Assembly (NCBI RefSeq): GCF_041080625.1
Contig: NZ_CP163518.1
Location: 10,967,501-11,031,500, forward strand
DNA: 64,000 nucleotides
DNA from: Streptomyces sp. CG1
GTDB taxonomy: Bacteria; Actinomycetota; Actinomycetes; Streptomycetales; Streptomycetaceae
Reading direction: 5' to 3'
Notes under the pieces: generated by a model
What the model was told of the DNA's origin: nothing
The model's input: only the letters and a program-made list of their open reading frames with translations
The model's database searches: none
Part shown: one piece after another, positions 54,807 to 64,000 of the stretch
Position numbering within the stretch: the stretch's first letter is position 1
Layout: the number at the start of each line of letters is the position of its first letter
Position numbers and translations under genes: made by a program

Positions 54807-54835
54807 CACGGGGCGAGGAAAGGGCAGCTCAGGAT

Positions 54836-54877
54836 GCCCGGCAGGCGGTGTGCACACATGCGCGCCGCCTGCCGGGC
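54836..54877 (+). terminator. Hairpin terminator of the betB-proVWX operon
   Basis: GCCCGGCAGGCGG (54836-54848) pairs perfectly with 54865-54877 over a 16-base loop, 30 bases after the proX stop. Confidence 0.75.
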
Positions 54878-54951
54878 GTCGCCGTGTCCGGGACCCGTTC
54901 TCCCACGTCCTCCGCCCCCTTGACACCCCTCCTCGACGACGGGCACATTGA

Positions 54952-57456
<2,505 letters not shown>

Positions 57457-57459
57457 AGA

Positions 57460-57626
57460 CTGTCCGGCGGATCCTGTCGGCCGACGCTCCGCGTCGACTT
57501 CCTCCTCCGCCTTGCATCTGCACGCTCCCCCACTATCGGCTTCGCTCGAGCGGGGGACCCCCATGCCCCCGCTCACCGGCGCCGATCAGACGCCGCGCAT
57601 GTCCTCCGACCTGATCCGCCGGACAG
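57460..57626. repeat. MITE-like repeat between the dimethylglycine dehydrogenase and folD
   Basis: CTGTCCGGCGGATC at 57460-57473 is inverted at 57613-57626; with mismatches the arms extend to about 25 bases. The 167-bp unit is not coding and contains an internal palindromic stretch (CTCGAGCGGGGGACCCCCAT, 57547-57566) common in Streptomyces intergenic repeats. The same tip, GATCCGCCGGACAG, also occurs at 9164-9177. Confidence 0.7.
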
Positions 57627-57655
57627 GCCCTGGCCCAGAGGAAGGAACACCGCCA

Positions 57656-58516
57656 GTGACCGCACAACTCCTCGACGGCAAGGCGACCGCGGCCGCCATC
57701 CGGCGTGAACTCGCCGAACGGGTGGGCAAGTTGACCGCCACCGTCGGCCGCCCGCCCGGGCTCGGCACCGTCCTGGTCGGCGACGACCCCGGCAGCCACG
57801 CCTATGTCACCGGAAAGCACCGCGACTGCGCGCAGGTCGGCATCGCCTCGCTCAGGCGCGAACTGCCCGCCGACGCCGCGCAGCGGCAGGTCGAGGACGT
57901 CATCGACGAACTGAACGCCGACCCGGCCTGCACCGGCTACATCGTCCAGCTTCCGCTGCCGCGCCACCTGGACACCAACGCCGTGCTCGCCCGCATGGAC
58001 CCGGCCAAGGACGCCGACGGCCTGCACCCGGTCAACCTCGGCCGGCTCGTCCTCGGCGTCGACGCCCCGCTGCCCTGCACCCCGCGCGGCATCGTGGAAC
58101 TGCTGCGCCGGTACGAGGTGCCCATCGCCGGGGCCCGCGTGTGCGTGGTCGGCCGGGGCATTACCGTGGGACGCCCGATCGGTCTGCTGCTCACCCGCAG
58201 GTCCGAGAACGCCACCGTCACCCTGTGCCACACCGGAACCAAGGGCCTGGCCTGGCACGTGCGCGAGGCGGACATCGTCGTCGCGGCGGCCGGCTCGCCC
58301 GGGCTGATCACCAAGGACATGCTGCGCCCCGGCGCGGCCGTCCTGGACGTCGGCATCACCCGCACCGAGCACGGACTGGTCGGCGACATCCACCCGGAGG
58401 CCGCGGAGATCGCCGGATGGCTCGCGCCGATGCCCGGGGGAGTGGGACCCATGACCCGGGCGATGCTGCTCGCCAATGTCGTCGAGGCCGCCGAGAGGAA
58501 CGCGAACCCCGCATGA
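57656..58516 (+). CDS. folD: Methylenetetrahydrofolate dehydrogenase/cyclohydrolase FolD
   Basis: GTG 57656 follows GAAGGA. The 286-residue bifunctional enzyme interconverts methylene-, methenyl- and formyl-THF. It has the catalytic Lys in [12 protein letters not shown] and the signature regions [39 protein letters not shown] and [16 protein letters not shown]. It drains the methylene-THF produced by the dehydrogenase and sarcosine oxidase. It overlaps glyA (ATGA). Confidence 0.93.
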   Translation: MTAQLLDGKATAAAIRRELAERVGKLTATVGRPPGLGTVLVGDDPGSHAYVTGKHRDCAQVGIASLRRELPADAAQRQVEDVIDELNADPACTGYIVQLPLPRHLDTNAVLARMDPAKDADGLHPVNLGRLVLGVDAPLPCTPRGIVELLRRYEVPIAGARVCVVGRGITVGRPIGLLLTRRSENATVTLCHTGTKGLAWHVREADIVVAAAGSPGLITKDMLRPGAAVLDVGITRTEHGLVGDIHPEAAEIAGWLAPMPGGVGPMTRAMLLANVVEAAERNANPA

Positions 58517-59796
58517 ACGCGCTGAACACTCCCCTGGCCGAGCTGGACCCCGAGGTCCACGAAGCCCTCCGGGCCGAGCTGCACCGGCAGCAGTCCACCC
58601 TGGAGATGATCGCCTCCGAGAACTTCGCCCCCACCGCCGTGATGGAGGCGCAGGGCTCGGTCGCGACCAACAAGTACGCCGAGGGCTACCCAGGCCGCCG
58701 CTACTACGGCGGCTGCGAACACGTCGACGTCACCGAGCGGTTGGCGATCGAACGCGTCAAGTCCCTCTTCGGCGCGGCCCACGCCAACGTCCAGCCGCAC
58801 TCGGGCGCCCAGGCCAACACCGCGGTCTTCTTCGCTCTCCTCAAGCCCGGCGACACCATCCTCGGGCTCGACCTCGCGCACGGCGGCCACCTCACCCACG
58901 GCATGCGCATCAACTACAGCGGCAAGATGCTCAACGTCGTGCCCTACCATGTCTCCGAGACGGACAACCTCGTGGACATGGACGAGGTGGAGCGGCTCGC
59001 CAAGGAGCACCGGCCAAAGATGATCATCGCGGGCTGGTCGGCGTACCCCAGGCAGCTGGACTTCGCGGCCTTCCGCCGGATCGCCGACGAGGTCGGTGCC
59101 CTCCTCATGGTCGACATGGCGCACTTCGCGGGCCTCGTCGCCGCCGGACTGCACCCCAGCCCGGTCCCGCACGCGCACGTCGTCACCACCACCACGCACA
59201 AGACCCTCGGCGGCCCCCGCGGCGGAGTCATCCTCACCAACGACGCCGACCTCGCCAAGAAACTCAACTCGGCGGTGTTCCCCGGCATGCAGGGCGGCCC
59301 GCTGGAGCACGTCATCGCGGCGAAGGCGGTCTCCTTCAAGGTGGCGGCATCGCCGGAGTTCGCCGTACGGCAGGCCCGTACGCTCGCGGGCGCCCGCATC
59401 CTCGCCGAGCGCCTGACCCGGCCCGACGCGGCCGCCGCCGGGGTGACGGTCCTGACCGGCGGCACGGACGTCCACCTCGTCCTCGTCGACCTGCGGGACT
59501 CCGAGCTGGACGGCCGACAGGCCGAAGACCTTCTCCACGCGATCGGCATCACCGTCAACCGCAACGCTGTCCCCTTCGACTCGCGCCCGCCCATGGTCAC
59601 CTCCGGCCTGCGCATTGGCACCCCGGCGCTGGCCACCCGCGGCTTCACCGAGGAGGACTTCACCGAGGTCGCCGACGTGATCGCGCTGGCCCTCCAGCCC
59701 GAGCCGGACGTGTCGGCCCTGCGCGCCCGCACCGAGGCGTTGGCCGCCAAGCACCCCCTCTACCCGCACCTCTGTGAAGCCGGTGACGCCCGATGA
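58513..59796 (+). CDS. glyA: Serine hydroxymethyltransferase
   Basis: The 427-residue PLP enzyme joins glycine with the C1 unit of methylene-THF to give serine. It has [24 protein letters not shown], the PLP-lysine motif [16 protein letters not shown], and [14 protein letters not shown]. It is a second, pathway-dedicated copy as often found with sarcosine oxidase operons. It overlaps both folD and soxB by four bases. Confidence 0.94.
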   Translation: MNALNTPLAELDPEVHEALRAELHRQQSTLEMIASENFAPTAVMEAQGSVATNKYAEGYPGRRYYGGCEHVDVTERLAIERVKSLFGAAHANVQPHSGAQANTAVFFALLKPGDTILGLDLAHGGHLTHGMRINYSGKMLNVVPYHVSETDNLVDMDEVERLAKEHRPKMIIAGWSAYPRQLDFAAFRRIADEVGALLMVDMAHFAGLVAAGLHPSPVPHAHVVTTTTHKTLGGPRGGVILTNDADLAKKLNSAVFPGMQGGPLEHVIAAKAVSFKVAASPEFAVRQARTLAGARILAERLTRPDAAAAGVTVLTGGTDVHLVLVDLRDSELDGRQAEDLLHAIGITVNRNAVPFDSRPPMVTSGLRIGTPALATRGFTEEDFTEVADVIALALQPEPDVSALRARTEALAAKHPLYPHLCEAGDAR

Positions 59797-61025
59797 GTCC
59801 CCGCACCCCCGGCGCCGACCTGCCCGACCACCCCGACTGGCTCTGGCGCACCCCCGAGCCTAAGCGGTCGTACGACGTGGTGATCGTGGGCGGCGGCGGA
59901 CACGGCCTGGCCACCGCCCACTATCTGGCCAAGAACCACGGCATCACCAACGTAGCGGTCCTGGAGAAGGGCTGGCTCGCCGGCGGCAACATGGCCCGCA
60001 ACACCACGATCATCCGCTCCAACTACCTGTGGGACGAGAGCGCCGGCATCTACGAGCATGCGCTCAAGCTCTGGGAGGGACTGGAGGAGGAACTCGACTA
60101 CCCGATCCTTTTCTCCCAGCGCGGCGTGTTGAACCTCGCCCACAGTCTGCAGGATGTCCGCGACAGCGTGCGCCGGGTCGAGGCCAACCGGCTCAACGGC
60201 GTCGACGCCGAATGGCTCGACGCCGAACAGGTCAAAGAGGTCTGCCCGATCGTCAACATCTCACCCGACGTGCGCTACCCGGTCCTCGGCGGCACCTACC
60301 AGCCGCGCGCCGGCATCGCCAAACACGACTACGTCGCCTGGGGCTTCGCCCGCTCCGCGGACGCCGCCGGCATCGACATCATCCAGAACTGCGAGGTCAC
60401 CGGCCTGGACGTGATCGACGGCCGGGTGGTCGGCGTCCAGACCACCCTCGGCCCGATCGCCGCGGGCAGGGTGGCCCTGTGCTCGGCCGGCCACACCTCC
60501 GTCCTCGCCGCGATGGCGGGTATCCAACTCCCGCTCCAGAGCCACCCGTTGCAGGCCCTCGTCTCCGAACTGCTGGAGCCGGTGCACCCGACAGTTGTTA
60601 TGTCCAACGCCGTCCACGTCTACGTCAGCCAGGCACACAAGGGCGAGCTGGTGATGGGCGCGGGCATCGACGCGTACAACTCCTACACCCAGCGAGGCGC
60701 GTTCCACATCATCGAGGAGCAGATGTCCGCCGCCCTGGAACTGTTCCCGGCGTTCGCCCGCGCCCATGTGCTGCGCACGTGGGGCGGCATCGTCGACGTC
60801 AGCCCCGACGCCTCGCCCATCGTCGGCCTCACCCCGGTCGACAACCTCTACCTCAACTGCGGCTGGGGCACCGGCGGTTTCAAGGCCACCCCGGGCGTCG
60901 GCTGGGTCTACGCCCACACCATCGCCCACGACACCCCTCACCACCTGAACGCCCCCTTCTCGCTCGACCGTTTCACCACCGGCGCGCTCGTCGACGAGCA
61001 CGGCGCGGCCGCGGTGGCCCACTAG
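59793..61025 (+). CDS. soxB: Sarcosine oxidase subunit beta
   Basis: The 410-residue subunit of heterotetrameric sarcosine oxidase holds the non-covalent FAD and covalent FMN. It has the Rossmann motif [34 protein letters not shown], and the C-terminal [14 protein letters not shown]. It oxidises sarcosine to glycine, with the methyl passing to THF and hydrogen peroxide released. It is coupled to glyA upstream, and soxD starts 11 bases downstream. Confidence 0.94.
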   Translation: MSPRTPGADLPDHPDWLWRTPEPKRSYDVVIVGGGGHGLATAHYLAKNHGITNVAVLEKGWLAGGNMARNTTIIRSNYLWDESAGIYEHALKLWEGLEEELDYPILFSQRGVLNLAHSLQDVRDSVRRVEANRLNGVDAEWLDAEQVKEVCPIVNISPDVRYPVLGGTYQPRAGIAKHDYVAWGFARSADAAGIDIIQNCEVTGLDVIDGRVVGVQTTLGPIAAGRVALCSAGHTSVLAAMAGIQLPLQSHPLQALVSELLEPVHPTVVMSNAVHVYVSQAHKGELVMGAGIDAYNSYTQRGAFHIIEEQMSAALELFPAFARAHVLRTWGGIVDVSPDASPIVGLTPVDNLYLNCGWGTGGFKATPGVGWVYAHTIAHDTPHHLNAPFSLDRFTTGALVDEHGAAAVAH

Positions 61026-61036
61026 GGAGCCCGACC

Positions 61037-64000
61037 ATGCTGCTGATCCCCTGCCCGTGGTGTGGGCCCCGCGACGAGTCCGAGTTCCACTACGGCGGCC
61101 AGGCCCACGTTTCCTACCCCGAGGACCCCGCCGCCCTCACCGACGAGGAGTGGGCGCGCTACCTCTTCTTCCGCGACAACCCAAAGGGTCCCTTCGCCGA
61201 GCGCTGGAGCCATGCGGCGGGCTGCCGCAGGTGGTTCAACGCGGTACGGGACACATCGACCAACGAGATCCTGACGGTGTACCGGGCGGGGGAGGGGCGC
61301 CCGGAGACGGTGGCGCCGCGTGCGGTTACATCTCGGCCGGCATCGGCTGTATCAGCCCGTCCGGCGTTTGAGGACGAGGCCCCTTCAGGGCCGACGGGGG
61401 TCCAGGGGGCGGAGCCCCCTGGCGGGGTCGAAGCGGCCGAGCCCCTGGAGGACGGGACGGGTAGGGGCGGCGGGGGCGACCATCCCTTCCGCACCCCCAC
61501 CGGCGGCCGCATCGACCGCGACGCCCCCCTCTCCTTCACCTTCGACGGCACCGAATACCAGGGCTACCGCGGCGACACCCTCGCCTCCGCCCTCCTCGCC
61601 AACGGCGTCATCCAAGCCGCCACCAGCATCAAGCTCGGCCGCCCCCGCGGCATCTTCTCGGCCGGCGTCGAAGAGCCCAACGCGGTCGTCCAGATCGAGG
61701 CCCCCTTCCCCGAGCCCATGCTCCCCGCCACGACCGTCGAGCTGTACGACGGCCTGGTCGCGAGCAGCCTTCCCGGCCAGGGCCGCCTCGCCACGGAACC
61801 CGACCCGGCCCGCTACGACGCCGTACACGCCCACTGCGACCTGCTGGTCGTGGGCGCCGGCCCGGCCGGCCTCGCGGCCGCGGCGGCGGCCGCGGACAGC
61901 GGCGCGCGGGTCATCCTCGCCGACGACCAGCCGGAACCCGGCGGCAGCCTGCTCGGCACCGGGGAACACCTCGACTGGGTGGAGGCGACATGCGCACGGC
62001 TCGACGCCGCCCCCGAGGTACGGGTCCTGCGCCGGACCACCGTCTTCGGCCACTACGACGACAACCACCTCCTGGCGGTCGAGCGCCGTACCCATCACCT
62101 CGGCGCCGACGCCCCGAAGCACGTCTCCCGCGAGCGCGTCTGGCGGATCCGCGCCCGGCGCGTGGTCCTCGCCACCGGCGCCCACGAGCGTTCGTTCGCG
62201 TTCGGCGACAACGACCGTCCCGGAGTGATGCTGGCCACCTCGGCCCGGACGTACCTGCACCGCTACGCCGTCCTGCCCGGACGCCACGCGGTCGTGTTCA
62301 CCACCAACGACAGCGCCTACGCCGCCGCGCTCGACCTGGCGGCGGCGGGAGTGGACATCGCGGCGATCGTCGACACCCGGCCCGAACCGGGGGAGTGGGC
62401 CGAGCGGGTCCGGTCCGCCGGGATCGAGGTGCTGGCCGGACACGCGGTCACCGGCACGGAGGGCGGGGCCCGCCTCACCGCGGCGACCGTCGCCCCGTAC
62501 GGGGACACCGCCGCACAGCGGGAGTTCGCCGTTGATCTGCTTCTGGTCTCCGGCGGCTGGAATCCGGTGGCACACCTGTACAGCCAGGCGGGCGGCAAGC
62601 TCCGCCACGACGACGTGCTCGGCACGTTCGTGCCCGACAGCTGCCGTCAGGCGGTGGAGGCGGCCGGCGCCGTGAACGGGGCCTTCGACCTCGGCACAGT
62701 CCTCGCGCAGGGCGCGGCGGCCAGCGCCCGAGCGGTCGAGGCGGAGGGGTACAGCGCTCAGGCACCCGCCCTTCCGGCCGTGCCCGCTCTGCCGCACACC
62801 CCGCCCATGCAGGTCTTCACTGTGCCGGGCGCCACCGACGCTCCCCGGTTCGTCGACCTCCAGCGTGATGTCACGGTCGACGATCTCGCGCGGGCGACCG
62901 GGGCGGGGCTGCGCTCGGTGGAGCACACCAAGCGCTACACCACGGCGGGTACCGCCAACGACCAGGGCAGGACGGGCGGTGTGCTGGCGAGCGGCGTCGT
63001 CGCCGAACTCCTCGGTGTGGACATCTCGGCGCTCGGCCTGCCCACGTTCCGGCCGCCGTGCACCCCGGTCTCCTTCGCGACGCTCGCCGGCCGCGACCGC
63101 GGCGCGCTGCACGACCCGATCCGCACGACCGCCCTGCACGGCTGGCATGTCGAGCACGGCGCCGCCTTCGAGAACGTCGGCCAGTGGAAGCGGCCCTGGT
63201 ACTACCCGCGGGACGGCGAGGACATGGAGACCGCCGTGCTGCGCGAGTGCCGCGCCGCCCGCGAAGGCGTCGCCTTCATGGACGCCTCCACGCTCGGCAA
63301 GATCGACGTCCAGGGCCCGGACGCCGCGCTCTTCCTCGACCGGCTCTACACCAACATGATGAGCACCCTGAAGGTCGGCATGATCCGCTACGGTGTGATG
63401 TGCCGCCTGGACGGGATGGTCTTCGACGACGGCACGGTCATCCGGCTCGCCCAGGACCGGTTCCTCGTCACCACCACGACCGGCAACGCGGCGGCCGTCC
63501 TGGACTGGATGGAGGAGTGGCTGCAGACCGAATGGCCCGACCTGCGGGTGCACTGCACGTCGGTCACCGAACAGTGGGCCACCGCGGCCCTGGTCGGCCC
63601 CCGGTCCCGCGCGGTCCTCGCCTCCCTTGCCCCTCAACTCGCCTTCGGCAACGAGGACTTCCCCTTCATGGCGTGGCGCGAGACGACGGTCGCCGGCATC
63701 GACGCGCGCGTGTGCCGGATCAGCTTCTCCGGCGAACTCGCCTACGAGATCAACGTGTCGCCGTGGGACGCCCTCGGGCTCTGGGAAGCCCTGCACGAAG
63801 CGGGCGCCCCGTACGGCATCACCCCGTACGGGACCGAGACCATGCACGTGCTGCGCGCCGAGAAAGGCTACCCGATCATCGGCCAGGACACCGACGGCAC
63901 GGTCACCCCGCACGACCTGGGTATGAGCTGGGCGGTGTCGAAGAAGAAGCCCGACTTCATCGGCAAGCGCTCCTACGCCCGCGCCGACACCGTCCGCCCC
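61037..64000 (+). CDS. Fused sarcosine oxidase subunits delta and alpha (SoxD-SoxA), partial
   Basis: ATG 61037 opens SoxD (MLLIPCPWCGPRDESEFHYG, with CPWC and a later AGCRRWFN as zinc ligands; about 88 residues). The frame then runs with no stop through a GC-rich linker (about 61300-61480, a known type of intergenic repeat) into SoxA: HPFRTPTGGRIDRDAPLSFT, the NAD motif DLLVVGAGPAGLAAAAAAAD, and the GcvT-like C-terminal domain reaching the window end. I checked the frame codon by codon across the linker. No ATG, GTG or TTG lies close before SoxA, so a 988+ residue fusion is the plain reading. In relatives soxD and soxA are separate genes. soxG would be expected beyond the window. Confidence 0.75.
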   Translation, partial: MLLIPCPWCGPRDESEFHYGGQAHVSYPEDPAALTDEEWARYLFFRDNPKGPFAERWSHAAGCRRWFNAVRDTSTNEILTVYRAGEGRPETVAPRAVTSRPASAVSARPAFEDEAPSGPTGVQGAEPPGGVEAAEPLEDGTGRGGGGDHPFRTPTGGRIDRDAPLSFTFDGTEYQGYRGDTLASALLANGVIQAATSIKLGRPRGIFSAGVEEPNAVVQIEAPFPEPMLPATTVELYDGLVASSLPGQGRLATEPDPARYDAVHAHCDLLVVGAGPAGLAAAAAAADSGARVILADDQPEPGGSLLGTGEHLDWVEATCARLDAAPEVRVLRRTTVFGHYDDNHLLAVERRTHHLGADAPKHVSRERVWRIRARRVVLATGAHERSFAFGDNDRPGVMLATSARTYLHRYAVLPGRHAVVFTTNDSAYAAALDLAAAGVDIAAIVDTRPEPGEWAERVRSAGIEVLAGHAVTGTEGGARLTAATVAPYGDTAAQREFAVDLLLVSGGWNPVAHLYSQAGGKLRHDDVLGTFVPDSCRQAVEAAGAVNGAFDLGTVLAQGAAASARAVEAEGYSAQAPALPAVPALPHTPPMQVFTVPGATDAPRFVDLQRDVTVDDLARATGAGLRSVEHTKRYTTAGTANDQGRTGGVLASGVVAELLGVDISALGLPTFRPPCTPVSFATLAGRDRGALHDPIRTTALHGWHVEHGAAFENVGQWKRPWYYPRDGEDMETAVLRECRAAREGVAFMDASTLGKIDVQGPDAALFLDRLYTNMMSTLKVGMIRYGVMCRLDGMVFDDGTVIRLAQDRFLVTTTTGNAAAVLDWMEEWLQTEWPDLRVHCTSVTEQWATAALVGPRSRAVLASLAPQLAFGNEDFPFMAWRETTVAGIDARVCRISFSGELAYEINVSPWDALGLWEALHEAGAPYGITPYGTETMHVLRAEKGYPIIGQDTDGTVTPHDLGMSWAVSKKKPDFIGKRSYARADTVRP

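Overview
The window is about 70% GC, has dense high-GC codon use, IS630 and IS110 elements, many twin small secreted proteins and a tap-tpg telomere-maintenance operon. Together these point to a Streptomyces (or close relative) linear replicon, most likely a chromosome arm, although a large linear plasmid cannot be excluded. No telomere or origin is visible inside the window.

Bases 1-40,000 are a scarred, accessory landscape. It holds relics of conjugative elements (TrwC relaxase fragment joined to a truncated aldolase at about 940; a deleted conjugal-transfer protein at 9,158-9,772) and IS630 relics on both sides of a secreted multicopper oxidase. One complete IS630 element (6,495-7,720, TA duplicated) sits between two convergent genes. 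A Mu/Tni-type transposase with its AAA ATPase lies at 11,211-13,573, and directly after it comes the tap-tpg operon (14,416-17,609) for replicating linear ends. A run of secreted-protein genes and pseudogenes follows (18,401-21,489). Next are an IS110 element (22,821-23,906) and two small non-autonomous elements placed end to end, each carrying one cargo gene (24,237-25,266 and 25,298-26,047). Then come a small accessory block with a UvrD-type helicase, a second, frameshifted IS110 beside a TniB fragment, a DesK/NarL-type two-component system beside an ABC exporter, an AraC regulator and a secreted propeller-like protein.

Bases 40,950-64,000 are a well-ordered catabolic island for choline and glycine betaine. 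An ABC importer (ProV, a double-domain ProW, ProX) brings the substrate in. BetA and BetB oxidise choline to glycine betaine; a Rieske monooxygenase with separate Rieske ferredoxin and FAD reductase removes the first methyl group; a dimethylglycine dehydrogenase makes sarcosine; and heterotetrameric sarcosine oxidase (SoxB and a fused SoxD-SoxA, running off the window) makes glycine, which GlyA turns into serine. Formaldehyde is handled by a mycothiol-dependent dehydrogenase plus a metallo-beta-lactamase-fold hydrolase, and the one-carbon units by FolD, GlyA and a MetF-like protein. An IclR regulator is divergent from betA. A 17-bp palindrome of the form GTTGCG-N5-CGCAAC recurs at the heads of the transcription units and is the likely operator of this regulon.

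The most unusual observations are: (1) the pair of cargo-only elements with TGTC...GACA ends, repeat arrays and target duplications; (2) an uninterrupted reading frame joining SoxD to SoxA across a Streptomyces intergenic repeat; (3) the shared IclR-type palindromes; and (4) a GTG/ATG-coupled small-HTH gene in front of tap-tpg with its own palindromic promoter.
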